NCBI GenBank assembly: GCA_903813345.2
Contig: CAIIXF020000011.1
Location: forward strand, 35,748,166 to 35,812,165
Length of the DNA stretch: 64,000 nt
Reading direction: 5' to 3'
DNA from: Owenia fusiformis
Lineage: Eukaryota; Annelida; Polychaeta; Sabellida; Oweniidae
Shown: one piece after another, positions 1 to 12,429 of the stretch
How the letters are laid out: the number at the start of each line of letters is the position of its first letter
Position numbering within the stretch: position 1 is the first letter of the stretch
Program-made: the position numbers and the translations under genes
The notes under the pieces: model-generated
Databases searched by the model: none
Seen by the model: the letters and a program-made list of their open reading frames with translations, nothing else
What the model was told of the DNA's origin: nothing

Positions 1-793
1 TAATATTCACTAAGAATGGTGCCACAATTGAAGTAAATCTCTGGTTAATTATTTTCAATATACCTATCAGCAAAACTGCAAATTATAATTTTGATGTTCT
101 GTTACATATTGGTGAAGCAATATTGGGGATATGGCCTAAATTTCTGATTTCCACTATGTCCCTGTATACCCCTATTTCAAAAGATGTATGTTATTTGTCA
201 TTTTTCATTGTGAACCAACCATAAATGTATTTTTCCTGTAATGAACTTTCTGTTTTCGAATATTGACAGATGGTAAGTGCATTCATTTTTTAATGATATG
301 GAGCAAACAAATGTGTGTCAATTTACACTGTAATATCCTACATACTAATATTCAAAGGGTAACTAGTTTTGAAGAATAATCAAGAAAATCCATGTTTTCA
401 AATGGATTCATCCTTGTCAAAAAACGTAAATGAGGATATGCGGTTTCAAAAACTAAAACATGTTTCAAGTTCTTACAATTCTTGGTTGGAACAAATATTT
501 TGAAAGTTGTGATTTCGAATGTAATCTCCTACTCAATTAAAATTGTTGCTGGATCACACAACCCTGCCTTGTTCGAGATGCACGAAAAGTCTATTGTCAA
601 TACTTGACGTCTTTCGGATATTTGGATGTGATTGACGTTTTTGGTGATATCCTACCACTGTAACTTCCAACTAAATTTTTGAAAGCCAAATATCACGAAT
701 TGATATTTAAGTCACACGTTGATGCATACATCATTTGTGTACATTAACTGTCGAATAAATGCATAATAATTACATTGATTTAAATATCCACAG

Positions 794-835
794 ACTCAAA
801 TCATCGATGCTCGAAACGGTTTATCATATAACCTG
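794..835 (+). other. possible 42-bp mini-exon
   Basis: A good acceptor (atatccacag) and a good donor (ctg|gtgagt) bracket exactly 42 bases. They read openly as 14 codons (TQIIDARNGLSYNL), but a second frame is open too. A second strong donor context, acag-atg-gtaagtg, lies at about 268-280. No flanking coding sequence is recognised, so this rests on splice signals alone. Confidence 0.2.
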
Positions 836-2050
836 GTGAGTTTAATGATTCATTTTAATTTATAATTATGGTATCGGATTTGAGTATGATTTGAGGCTTA
901 AACAAAGCAATGAAATTGCATGAAACCTTTTGTGAAAATTCGAACGATTTTTCAAGAATCCTCCTTCAAAGTATTACCAAAGTGCTCCCCGGGAGTGGAA
1001 ATTTGTCTTGTGCAATCAAAATAATAGCGGGTAGTATTTAAAAACATATCGCATCATTTAGAGGTACATGCAGATTTTGGCGATCTATCATGATAAAAGG
1101 CTAAATATTGTGAAAAACACGAGTTGACAAGCTGACATTTGGAATTGAAATTTCCTACATAATTATCGACTCGTGTTTAAAAGTCATGAAAACAAGGTTG
1201 AACATAAAACATTGACCAAGTTACTTTCTATTTAGCATGGGATCACTAAGGGAAATATTATTAATGACTTAAATCATTAACAGTTATGTTGTATTCCAAG
1301 AAACTTATCAATTTAGAAATGCAAAATGTTCAATTTTGTTTTTTAATTATAAAAAATGTCACCTGTAGAGAACAACGTTTACAAAATTATTGAAAACGGA
1401 GATATTTACTTACGTAACATTCGTTGGCATATGTCAGGGAGTAAATAAGAAGAATGTGCTTTTGATTCTATATCCTGTTCCCAAAAGGAATTTTTTAAGG
1501 AGCGGTATATCTTAACGTACTTTTATCATCCCGAACTCAAATATTTTGGAATACTTATTTCGCGAACGCTTTGTCAAGAAGTGATTCGAGATGTACTCAA
1601 AATTAATACGTTAAAATGTGTATTATCATCTTAATAACCACCTCACAAATTATTTGGAAATCAAAGATTTTTGAGATTTTTATTTTCGAATGTTGACTTA
1701 GTTACTTGACTTGACTCACAGCGGAACGTCACGTTTTATTAGTTATTATATTATTATATCTCTTTATTACCCATTTACCATGGAGTACAAAAATATTAAA
1801 CATTTAACACAACAGTGAAAATTAACCAAAAACAACGACACAAAAACACATCTGATTGACCAGATAAGGTCTTGATTGTTGTCCAGGGGATTGAGAGGTC
1901 AATGTTGAAATATAAACATATCTATCATAAAAGTTCTGTCAAATCAAACAATAAAATCAACAAAAGATAATTTCTAAATCGTGATAATGAGATGATAGAA
2001 AATATATAAGTCAATTTACACAGTCCTTATGTAGACGGTTCTTGCGCAAA

Positions 2051-2104
2051 ACGCTCGGTGCGGATCATGTGCGCTCGGTGCGGATCATGTGCGCTCGGTG
2101 CGTC
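2051..2104. repeat. 20-bp tandem repeat, about 2.7 copies
   Basis: The GC-rich unit CGCTCGGTGCGGATCATGTG is repeated without change inside otherwise AT-rich DNA. Confidence 0.85.
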
Positions 2105-2404
2105 AATGTTTATTTTTTGTATTTAACAAGTGCGTGATACAGGGGTTGCCATTTTAGTAAAGGGTGTAAATACGTTTCTGTGCTTGATACAGGGTATATT
2201 TAATGGAAAAGGTTAAATTATCATGTTGAATTATTGGCGTCTATCATATATTTAAGAACTGCCATCTATATATGAATATAAAGTTTAAATAACGAACGTG
2301 AACAAAAGATTAATGAGATTCTGATTGTTTTGTTCTGAGAATGCTGCTGCCATCTTTGAATAAACTCTAAATTATTAATGATTTAATTTTAATCTATTGT
2401 GATA

Positions 2405-5260
2405 ACGAACACCTCCCAATCTGAATGTTTTTAACTGCACGGTGGCATTTGGATTAGACAGGTTTTACTGTATGAGTAATAGTAATACTGAAGTTCAAAA
2501 AAAATCTGAAGGCCTAGTCAATCTATTTTGGGAAATATTCTCAGCTATTTGAAATGAAGATCAACTTTGTAAGAAGTCTCTATAATTATTTTTTTAATTT
2601 ATACAATAACATTATACTCAACTTTAGTTCAAATTCCAATGCTCTGGCCTTGGCTAATCAAAACAGTTCATTGCAATTGTTTCATCAATTATTATATTAT
2701 TATATTAATATATCATAATTATTTCACATGCAAATACTGTACTGCCACTAATATTTGATGCTGTTATCTTTCACAATTTTGCAATTTTGAAATTTTGCGG
2801 ATATCAATTTTCGCTAATTATAAATTTTTTATAATTTTGTATCTATTTCTTTCACCATCATATCATTTCTCAAAAAATTTTCCAGCTTATTTGATTAAAT
2901 GTTTTTAAAACCAAGAAATATGAATGAAACAGTACCTTCTTACCTTTAATTATTGCTATACCATGTACTTAAAGCCTTTACATGACACCTATCAGCTATC
3001 ACCTGCTTCAAAAGCATAGGTGAAACTAAACTATTGAAATCAAGTGCTCACTTTAAATTTTTTTATATTTTCTGTTTGGGAAAATCTGTTAGTTATCAGC
3101 TGCATTTTTGTCAGTCAAGATTTCTCTTCATCAAACCAAATCAAATCCAAGGAATGTTTAGTCAAATATCCAGTTGTTCAGGAATCGAACTCAATTCAAA
3201 GAATGATTAGTTCCATAGTGTAAACATATACAACTTTGAACAATATTGGTATCAGCCATTATGTTACATTAAAAAAAACAGAATGTAAAACTGTAAAAGA
3301 CTTTCATGTAAGCAGGAAATTTCTTGAAAGAATACTAAAGGTTTCGCAACAGAATTTAGACGGTCATATGTTGAATTGCAGAAATTTTCTGAAAATGTAA
3401 GGTGTGTATGTTAGGCCAATGCATTATCTAAAGGAAAAGTACTCATACAGATGATAAAAAAAATTGGAGATTGAGACAGGGAAGGTGCAAAGACCCCATC
3501 AACATTTTTTTTCAAAAATGTTTTCCTGATTTTCAGTTCCTTCCATTTTTTTTATAATGTTTTCACATTAATATGTTGCATTTGTAGACAAAGTTAACAT
3601 ACTAAAGAGAAAATATTTTCCTTTTAAGAGTTTATTTGTGTCTCCAAATGCAACATACTGATGCATAAAACATTTATAAAAATTGAGTAGAAGGGGAAAT
3701 TTTAAATTCAACGAACATATAGGCCCACTGAGCATTTATTTTGCACAGGGCCTTTATTAGAAAGAACTCAAAATAAATGCCATTGGCTTTTATTAAGACT
3801 AAGAGGGAAATTGAAAACATTTTTCCAAGGGGACAGGCATTTATTAAGAGGGAAAATAGCTTTCCCAAGCCAGTGGGTGTTTATTTTGAGGCGTATTATC
3901 AATCGAAGAGTTGACACATGGCCTTCATATACTCATGCAATAGTATCTATCATCTCTGATTGCACACTTCTGTTTTACCTTTCAAGCATTCGATTTGGAT
4001 TTTGGAATGTCATAAAGCTATGCGGTCAAAAGTAATCTTAATACTTTTTAGTGAAAATGCATTTATATTTTTAAAATGCAGAATCTTGCGAATGCAAAAT
4101 CCTCGAAATCCGATCACCTCCACATCTGTTTTTTTAACTGGTCATGGTGTTTTAACTGGTCATGGTGGCATTTGGATCAGACAGATATTACTGTATAAGT
4201 ATTAGACAGATATTACTGTATAAGTATAATAGTATTACTGGAATTCCAAAAAATCATAACGCCTACAATGCTAGTAATATTAAGTGAAAATGCATTAATA
4301 TTTTTTCAAAATCAAGAATCTTTCGGATGCAAAAACCTCGAAATCAGACGTTTAGATCTGAATGTTTTTAATTTGTAGCGGTGGCATTTGGATAAGACAG
4401 GTTTTACTGTATAAGTATAATAGACATTAATAGTATTACTGGAATTCCAAAAAATCACAAGGCCTATAGCAACAATCATGTGAACTTCAGGTCAAAATTC
4501 CAATGCTCCCTTGGCCAATCAAATCAGTTCATTGCATTTGTTTCATCAATGCTCTCAATATCATAATTATTCCACATGCAAATACTGTACTACCGGTTAA
4601 TTTGCGAGTTTAAATTTCATGAATTTTGAGAAATACCAATTTTGCGGCCATTAAATTTTGCGGATATCAAAGGTTTAACTTCCATTATTCTCTGAATCCT
4701 CAAAATTAATTTATCTTATCTACAGTAATTACACCTACCCAATATCATATACTTTGGATAAGATTTACAATCTCTAGATCTTAGTCAATGGCATGTTGCA
4801 CCTCAGCCTTCAATTGGCGATATTCGTGACTATTAATTTTCGTGATTTTTACACAATCGCGAAAAGCACGAAACTAAATTGCACGCTAAAAATATCGGGA
4901 GTACAGTACATTGAAACCATACACTCTTATATTTCATAAGAATTTGCAATCAAGCCTAACAAATCTATTGGCAAAATATTAGAAGGCCAGCAAATGTACA
5001 CATGCTAAAGTGATGAAACTTTAATGAATTTTAATTTTGCCTATACTGAGATGTGTTAAACTCTATTTGGGTTAGATTTATTCGGCTACACCCTCTACTT
5101 ACAGCCTTAACATGCCCCCTATCGGCTATCACCCGCTTCAAAATCATAACAGGTTCCTTAATATCTTCCTTTATCTTCTGTTTAAGAAAAGCTGTTAGCT
5201 ATCTGCTGTATTTTTGTCAATCAAGATTTCTCTTCATCTGTGAATTACCCAGCGAGAAAC
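2405..5260. repeat. decayed duplicated block with pogo-like ends
   Basis: Two diverged copies, about 2.40-3.13 kb and 4.34-5.25 kb, run in the same order: a pogo-like end (GGCATTTGGATtAGACAGG then TTTTACTGTAT), an 'aatactg..ttc(a/c)aaaaaaatc' stretch, 'ttccaatgctc', 'gcaaatactgtact', and 'cctatc(a/g)gctatcacc'. A third partial copy of the first part is at 4099-4260. Indels and substitutions are frequent, so the duplication is old. Small open frames here have no recognisable product. Confidence 0.6.
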
Positions 5261-5528
5261 CAAAATGGCAATTTTGATGGAAAGACACAAAGTACCAGTC
5301 AAAATCTCTGAAGATTTCAGGGCAAACAATGGCAGCTCTCCCAGTTAGGTTTTAGACTGTCTTCTCATATTTTGTCAATTTTATTCAATTTCAAGTATTG
5401 TTTCGAGTTGTGCGTTCAACATATTCGAGAAGTCAATAGCTATAATAAATCTGCAGATTTTGCTTGCATTTATGTAAGCTTTTCTCTTTTGACGGATACT
5501 TTGTGTCTTTCCTTGAAATCATGACAGG

Positions 5529-6074
5529 TTATCCCGTTCCCGGACTATAGTCCTGCACTGATCGCATTCATTTGCCTGTACGATTACAACTTGGGAGAAT
5601 TATCTACGCCTCTTACACTTAAGATACCTACCTCAATGCATTATAGAACTCAAGATGTAACTTCTAATATATTGGAACCGTCGATTGTCTGGGTATATCG
5701 GTAGAACGAGAACATTTTCTCTTTTTCATCGAGAGAGATTCCATCACTTTTCAAAATGGCGGTTGGATTTAAACGGGGAATCCCCCGTTTGGCTGTCCCG
5801 GATGTAGCCCAGAAGTACCAATATGGAGGAATTTGACGGTTGAAAAAGGTTAAATGTTACACGCAAATATTGCGATCAAAAACGAAAATGTCTTCGTTCT
5901 GCCGATAAACCCAGACAATTGTGGATTCAACTACACGAAAAGAATGCTAAATTACCAAGGAATCTATTGAAGTAGGTATCTGAAGTGTAAGATCAGTAAA
6001 AAATTCTCCCATGTTGTAATCGCACAGGCAAAAGATTGAGATGTTCACAGGACCATAGTCCGGGAACGGGATAA
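5529..6074. mobile_element. 546-bp inverted-repeat DNA element, 8-bp TSD
   Basis: The ends are inverted copies starting TTATCCCGTTCCCGGACTAT. Imperfect pairing continues for about 220 bp on each side (for example TTGCCTGT.CGATTACAAC and TTGTCTGGGT.TATCGG.AG). The element is flanked on both sides by ATGACAGG (5521-5528 and 6075-6082). It has no transposase, so it is a non-autonomous foldback/MITE. The 8-bp duplication fits hAT or P-type families, but the terminal bases do not match a typical hAT end, so the superfamily is left open. Confidence 0.8.
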
Positions 6075-6082
6075 ATGACAGG

Positions 6083-6489
6083 TGTAACTCGGATCTACTG
6101 AAATCAACTTCAAGTGCTTACTACTATCTCCCAATGTGAGCTACATCAGTGCTTTTTGTTGACTGAGAAAATATGTAAGTTATTAGCCGCTTTTTTTGCC
6201 GATCAGGATTTAAATTCTCTTTATCTGTCATGTACCTAGCAAGATTCAGAGGTTTTGACTTGTACGTCATGTCTTTCCCTCAAAACTTCCATTTTTGGTT
6301 TCTTGGTAAAGAGTAGCTTCTCAATGTATAATGAGAATTTGCTGTTCGGCACAGAAGCACCTTTTAATTTTTTTCGATTTTCGCAAGGAGGACACTAACA
6401 CAATTTTGAAGCGGTTGATAGGGGGCTCTAAAGGCTGTTCTAACATATCTATACACAAGATATAGGGACAGAAAATATTAACATTTTAA
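6083..6489. other. non-coding stretch
   Basis: Weak similarity to parts of the 2.4-5.3 kb duplicated block (for example the 'tgtaagttattagc.gc.tttttt' stretch). Nothing else recognised. Confidence 0.35.
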
Positions 6490-6892
6490 AAGTACCGTTT
6501 TTTCGTTTTGTTATTATGGAAAGTCAAACATGACTATAGATGATGTTTTATGTAGGCATTTATGTATGATACTTAACCATACTCTACGAAGAATGGATGA
6601 TTTTTGTAGGCATTTATGTAGGCATTCTTAAAACACGTTACTTTGCCTTAAAAACGTTACTTTATTGGACTTTAACTTTTCTCCTCGAAGAATGGATGAT
6701 TTTGTATGAGCATTTTCAAAACACAGTACTTTGCCAATAACACTGCGTCAAATGTGAAATTCCAAGCAATTTCTAGACGTGCAAAGATAGTCTAGGAACT
6801 CCGCGTATCTAGAGATTCCAAGACGTGTCAAGAGGTGCAAAGACCTCGCGTGTAAAGAGCGTGTCAAGAGTTTTGATATCTCTTTGCACAGC
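6490..6892. repeat. partial copy of the AACGTTACTTT array family plus 'TCTAGACGTG' module
   Basis: About two and a half monomers like those at 18.4-19.1 kb (aaacgttactttattggac, ctcgaagaatggatgattt) are followed at about 6740-6892 by a module rich in tctagacgtg, gtgtcaagag and gtgcaaagag. Relative to the array, that module is inverted compared with the 18.2 kb copy. This suggests the module forms terminal inverted repeats of one element family. Confidence 0.65.
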
Positions 6893-7754
6893 CTTATCAA
6901 AACAAACAGTATAATTACCCAAATGCGAGTAGGTAGTTACCAGTTTCACCACCAGGTGGCTGATTCGGGTCAATTAACATGGCAGGTATATAAGAAAGTT
7001 CCCTTAAACTTGAATATTATCAATTTAAGTGGCTCAATTTTCATATAACCCTTATGGGTCTGATACTTATACTCATGAAAATATGTCCAGTAAAGCAAAA
7101 TATTATCTGTCCACTAAAAGAAAAGATATTTCATTTTTTGTGATTTTATAGCATGGGCTCTATGGGGAATCTCCCCGAGCAAGAAGAGTCACATTTTTAA
7201 AGAAAATTAATTTTTCAAAGTTGATAAACACTTTTTAAAACCACATTTTACATGTAGATTTCAAATATGATATTACTTTGACTGAATTTTGAATTTTTAA
7301 TGACGTAAATCAAGATTATTTCTACTCGCATCTGGGTTATTAGACCGGCCATATGTTGTTATGCCCTATAGTCGCGCTTAATTATACTTTACTAGGATTG
7401 GAATATAACAATCATTTTAATTTCGTGTTAATAATAATTTGTGTTTTTTAAATCATTATCAAAATAAAATTAATTTAAAAGTATGCGTGTGCGTGTAAGT
7501 ATAGGCAATAGCTTAGTCGAAATGAGTAGATGTGTGCAGATGGAGATCGCCTATGTATTTTGCTAAATCTGACATTTTTACAGGATCATGTTAAAGATCA
7601 AATGAAAACAAGAAATGTGTTTTTCTTAGGTTTATCTACCCTGCTTTCGAGTGATTTTAACTTGGACGCATATTCCTAGATATTAAAACAGTTTGAATAA
7701 TTAACAAAGTCCACTTTGAACCGTGTCAATCAAATTGTCAAATATGTAGATAGC
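6893..7754. other. non-coding stretch
   Basis: AT-rich; no gene, clear repeat or RNA structure recognised. Confidence 0.4.
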
Positions 7755-7759
7755 ACATG

Positions 7760-7959
7760 CAGGCCCGAATACAGGGGGGATAGATTGGTTCTAGCGACCC
7801 CCCCCCCCCCTCCGTGACCAAAATTGCATTTTTTACCCCATACTGAGCACCTTTTAAATTATTTTGCTCATTTTTGAACTAACATTGCCAAAAGTAAACT
7901 CCCCCTGGAATTTCTTAAAAAAGTAACCCACCCCTTGGCAAATCCTGGCTATGGGTCTG
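7760..7959. mobile_element. MITE, CAGGCCCGTAGCC family (diverged copy)
   Basis: The left end is caggcccgaatacaggggg and the right end ctggctatgggtctg. The interior shares 'gaccccccccc', 'caaaattgcatttttt' and 'gtaaactccccctggaattt' with the better copies at 33579 and 62164. It contains a C13 run (7798-7810). The flanking 5-mers (acatg/aaacg) no longer match. Confidence 0.7.
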
Positions 7960-8856
7960 AAACGCCTGAAACATGCTCTGATATAATGAGGCATATTCTG
8001 TGATCTGAGCATATCAGATGGGAAGAGTTATGAATGTCAATAAGTGTGATTGTTATCATGTAATCATCTACCTTAATGTCAATACATTACATAATGTAGT
8101 AAGGCATTGTACATGTATTTAACAACAGGCACATCCTTCTTCAAAGGACTTCATGTATACTTGTAAAATACCCTTCCAGCGAGGATGCAACAGGCACAGT
8201 TACACAAGTTTTATGACCCCAATTAGATGAAATATGAGCTGGGATGAAAGATCTCAAAAATCAAGGGCTGGGAAGATTTGAGATGTCATGGTTTACTATC
8301 ATGACGCTGAAACATGTGTCGCTTATTGTCACCTGTATTGATCATGATGAGGCGACGGCAGTGCCCCGAGTCTTTTTGATCTGTTTAATCTTATTAGTTA
8401 CTATTTAAAATTGAATAATTTAGGACCCCGGAAGCAAAACAACTCTTTGTTATGAAAGGAATACACCATGGACAGAACCCCTCATGTAAACCATCTATAA
8501 ATACCTTTGAAATCAATTTGATTTTCGATCTACATCTGAATCTCAGATGGAGAGTACTCTTTGACAAGATCAACATTTAAAAGTGTAGGAAAGTTTTGAT
8601 AAAGATGTTTAATAGCTAATTATTCAGACATATTGTTCTTTCATGTTGACGATCATCGAACATAATTGCAATCAACTTCCATGATATTTGCAATTTTGAA
8701 TTTTGAATTATTTTGAATGCAAATGTACTCAAGTACTATATCCTGAGTTCTGCCCGGATCCCCGAAAACGTTTAAAATCAAACTCGATTATTTAGCTAGA
8801 CTTCAAAATAAGGGATTCAATAGAAACATGTAATCCATATCACTGTATAAATTGTG
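7960..8856. other. non-coding stretch
   Basis: No recognisable gene. Short open frames (for example 8394-8576 minus) lack any family signature. Confidence 0.4.
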
Positions 8857-8924
8857 GAATTTCTAGTAATTTTTAGACGTGCTTAGCCGGTCTAGAAACT
8901 CTGCGTATCTAGAGATACCTGTAG
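8857..8924. repeat. fragment of the 'TCTAGACGTG' module
   Basis: 'ggaatttctagtaatttttagacgtgc' and 'ggtctagaaactctgcgtatctagagat' match the module at 6760-6820, showing that the module also occurs without the array. Confidence 0.6.
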
Positions 8925-9307
8925 AGGAGGGGGGAGAGGACTAATTTTATAGCTGAAATTAAAAATAGCTTATGATCTATAAATATAATATATGGTTGTT
9001 CTTATAATGAACAACTATTGGTTTAATATCTGATATGTGGACGGATATTTCTTGATTTGGTTTAAAAAGAAACTGAATGTAGGGTTGCAAAAATGAGAGA
9101 GACAAAGACGTTCGAAGGGTGGGGGTAAAATTTAATTAAAATCAAGCTGAGACAGAATGAGAATAAACATATCTGTTAGTTGCTCATGTAAACGAAAACA
9201 AATTAGAGGGTTCATTAGCACCGCAGACCAGATTTGCAAAATTGGGGGAGTGCATTTTCCCAGGATTTCAAACAATACTATATCTAAAATGTTGCCCCTC
9301 ATATGCC
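8925..9307. other. non-coding stretch
   Basis: Nothing recognised apart from a purine-rich patch near 8928-8940. Confidence 0.35.
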
Positions 9308-9439
9308 TGGGTCATATTTGCTCCGATTCATCGGCCGGGGGCCGGCCGATTGAGTGTTTTTTCAAACATGAAAACAATTCTAAACAAAATACTCAATCGG
9401 CCGGAGGCCGGACGATGAATTTGAGCAAATGTGAACCAG
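9308..9439. repeat. GC-rich hairpin (miniature inverted repeat)
   Basis: Two arms of about 48 bp (…tttgctc..attcatcg.ccgg..gccggccgattgagt and its reverse complement) surround an AT-rich loop of about 35 nt. The CGGCCGG cores stand out against the local composition. It is probably a small MITE; it happens to be open in one frame, which I do not take as coding. Confidence 0.75.
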
Positions 9440-9517
9440 ACATTGCAAATTCCTTCAAAATTGAACTAGAATTTTCAAATGAAAGCCATTCAAAGCTCCT
9501 TTCTTCTTCCTTCTCTA

Positions 9518-9586
9518 TTGGTTAAGCAGGGGGGGGGGGTGCGATCATTCACGAATCGCACCCCCCCCCCTGGTTACGCCTATGTG
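9518..9586. repeat. poly-G/poly-C hairpin
   Basis: gttaagcag(G)n-TGCGAT and ATCGCA-(C)n-tggttac pair around a short centre. This looks like a collapsed inverted-repeat element related in sequence style to the poly-G/C MITEs elsewhere in the window. Confidence 0.6.
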
Positions 9587-10600
9587 TTAAAACTTTACAC
9601 AATATCAATATTTAAAACTGTATCTTGTAAGTGGCTTATTAAGCATCAGATCAATCACTAAGAACCCCTCTTATCTACCGTTTGTGTTTGGAAGGATAAA
9701 GACAAAGGGGACGCGGCTACATGTATATCGCGATAACGTGAAATCTTTATGACATATCCCTTCACCAGGGCCTACACCAATATTCTTAACACCACTTATT
9801 AAAGGATGCATGCATCAAGGGGTAGACATCATTCAAAAGACATAAACATGACCGGGTCGGTCAGGGGAAGGTTTGCATACGATGCAATTTGTACATGCAA
9901 GCTCATTTTTCACATATAAATTAATAAAGTCGATTCCTTGGGAATACGTTATTGGGTTTATAAGCGTAACGAGGAGAAGCGGTGGGTTCGCACCCCCTCC
10001 TACAAGCAATAAAAGGTACTATAAGGTAGAGGAAGAAAAGAGCATTAAATTAATTTTTTGTTTGAAGCTTCTAGCTCAGGTTTGAAGGAAGTTGCATCAT
10101 TTACGTAAAAATTCAAAACAAATATTTTTTGCCTCATTTATGTCACGATCGCACCAGAGGGGTAAAACCTGAAAACCTAAAATATTTTGGTGATTGCATC
10201 ACCCCTCCCCCCGACTGAAAGCTGGCTACGGCCCTGGGGTTTTATATTTTATGTTGCATTTATGGAGGGAATTCCACTGTAAACTATAATGTGAATGTTT
10301 GATATGAATACTTCCATACAACCATCAATATCCATTCTTTTGAAATAAGATGTTACAACAAAGGGAATATTGAAAACTATCAGTGGTAAGAGCATCTTTC
10401 TGACTGCTAATTATGTGTATCAACATTTTGATTGCACCTCAGCTGGAGATTAAATCTTATAATAATTTGATCAAAGGGATTGTAATTTTCCCCATTGGTC
10501 CCGGGGCATTGGTCTAGTTGTTACACATATCCTTCATTTGAGGTTGTTTTATGATCATTTTACTCAAAGATCTGCCTTCTTTTTGGGGCATTCGATATTT
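9587..10600. other. non-coding stretch with MITE-like debris
   Basis: Between about 9960 and 10236 are pieces such as 'cgtaacgaggag', 'cgcaccccctcc', 'cacccctcccccc' and 'agctggctacggccctgg', resembling the CAGGCCCGTAGCC MITE family. No gene recognised. Confidence 0.4.
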
Positions 10601-10715
10601 CGAATGGCCTTGGTCTTATATTCTGGATATTTGGTACCCGGGGGTATGGCATTGGTTCTATATTTGGATGTTTGACATGGCATTGGTCTTGTGTTTGGAC
10701 ATTTGATATGGCTTT
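10601..10715. repeat. degenerate ~36-bp tandem repeat upstream of LINE ORF1 fragment
   Basis: Three to four imperfect units of the form ggcattggtcttatatttggatatttg lie directly before the ORF1-like frame. They could be the repetitive 5' part of the LINE or unrelated simple sequence. Confidence 0.45.
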
Positions 10716-11191
10716 TTGGGGTTTATTATAGTTTGTATGAGAACACATTTAATGCCACCACCCCCCCCCCAAATTACAAATCTAAAAAGGATGAAACCGT
10801 AGAGCAATGTATCAAAATTGTTGTCGACACGCTGAACGAAAAGCTCCCTGTAAAGATCGCCCCTAAGGACATCGAAATTGCACACAGACTTCCAGGAAGA
10901 AACCAGACCGAACGACCCAGGCAGGTGATCGCCAAATTCTTCGATCGACAAGTAAAATCCAAGGTGATGGCTAATAAAAGCAAGCTTAAAGGTACTGTAA
11001 TTAAACTGTACGATGATCTTAGCCCTAGAAATAGAATTCTACTTAGAGAACTTATCAGCCATGATGGTATCGACCAAGCTTGGAGCTCAAATGGCAAGGT
11101 CTTTGGTAAGCTCACAAATGGACATATCCACTCTTTTGCCATTACTGATAACATTGATGATATCATCCTCAGGAACAATCGACGAAATTAA
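10691..11191 (+). pseudogene. LINE ORF1-like nucleic-acid-binding protein fragment
   Basis: The frame ends at 11191. From about 10772 it carries the pattern of non-LTR retrotransposon ORF1 proteins: a helix-rich start (DETVEQCIKIVVDTLNEKL), then DIEIAHRLPGR, then RPRQVIAKFFDRQVKSKVM, then an LSPRNRILLREL segment. This is the RRM plus C-terminal-domain arrangement that binds element RNA as a trimeric chaperone in L1/CR1 relatives. The N-terminal coiled coil expected before it is missing; the residues before about 10770 (a C9 run encoding prolines and unrelated sequence) do not fit the family. It is therefore a truncated ORF1 or the end of a 5'-truncated element. It lies 1.24 kb upstream of the ORF2 on the same strand, which suggests one element but does not prove it. 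Confidence 0.6.
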
Positions 11192-12429
11192 CGTTTGTTC
11201 ATTGTCCCCATAGGGAGAATACGAACATAGACTTAGTGTAATTCCCAAATCGTTCGGGTAAAATCACGACAGTTTCATATGCTTAAACTATGCATCACAC
11301 TGCTACAAACATGAAATCAATATGTCAAATTATTATTTGTCCTGGTCACAACCAACACTTACTCAAAAAATCAAGATTTAATGCGATTTAGGATGTGAAA
11401 ACAGCATATGAAATGCATACTCATCGTGCAAAAATCTCAAAACTTTGTTTACAATGATCACGTGACCTTTCGGACCTCAGAGAACTAGATACAAGATGGC
11501 CACGAAAACACATGTGCAAATTTTTGCTCATTTCTATAGTTTTCACACCTTAGTTCGCAATTCTATGTGTTAATTGTGTAATATCAAACTTGCTCAAGTA
11601 TCGCAAGGTAAGATCTTCCAACTCTTTTACTGATTTTTACGCAAAACAATGCGAATAACGCTCTGGAAACACCAAGTTTAATGGATATTTTCTATTTTTA
11701 TCTCAAGTGAGGTCTTTGAACCTTTTGACTCTGTACATATTACTTTATCAATCTTGCTCACAAATGTTTGTTCTGTATTGTATATATTTTTTAAATGTAA
11801 TCTGCAGTGATTAACCCCTTTGTATATGTATATGTCCACCATGCACTCACAGCTTCAGCCTAATTACGTTTAGTACACAAGTGATGCATTCGTACATGCT
11901 GTACAGCAGATATAATTTGTAGGCTATAGCATTGAAAAAAAAAATTTCTTACTTATTACTGTTGAACCAACACTTACATTGCAACATAAACTGTTTGTTA
12001 TACTATGACAATCTATCTGTAGCTCTGAGATAAAATAATGAAATCTGCCAAGTTCATTCTGCTGATACTGTACATGTAAATGCCCACTGTTGATATAGAT
12101 CTATGCTGTACTTGTAATTATGCCAAGTCAATATACTAACTATTTTCAGTCTCCAATCAAACTAAAGTCAAAACTCATGCGAGTAATCACATACTCACAT
12201 GTTCTGATAGTATATTTTATTTTACTATATACATGTATAGATTTGCAGCAAAGCTGCCTTGATACATGCATATCTCTTAATAATGGAGGTGATTGGGTCC
12301 AGGAGTGTATAATTTACATATTTTTGATAAAACTTTTAAAAGGTCGAAAACACACAACATACATGTACATGCTTACTCAAAAGGTTGTTATATTTCAGTC
12401 CAGTGCAGCAAGAAGTGGTGTAGGGTAAC
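11192..12429 (+). other. spacer between ORF1-like fragment and LINE ORF2
   Basis: No long frame. It may be the inter-ORF or 5' region of the LINE. A good acceptor-like sequence, gttatatttcag, occurs at about 12385-12396 shortly before the ORF2 start. Confidence 0.4.

Larger units (their letters stand above)
1..2400. other. AT-rich non-coding stretch
   Basis: No long open frame or recognisable gene. It holds a possible 42-bp mini-exon (794-835) and a short 20-bp tandem repeat (2051-2104), listed separately. The stretch is probably intronic or intergenic. Confidence 0.5.

Noticed and set aside
10774-11178. 134-codon minus-strand frame opposite the ORF1 fragment
   Set aside because: Shadow of the plus-strand ORF1-like frame, which carries the recognisable motifs.
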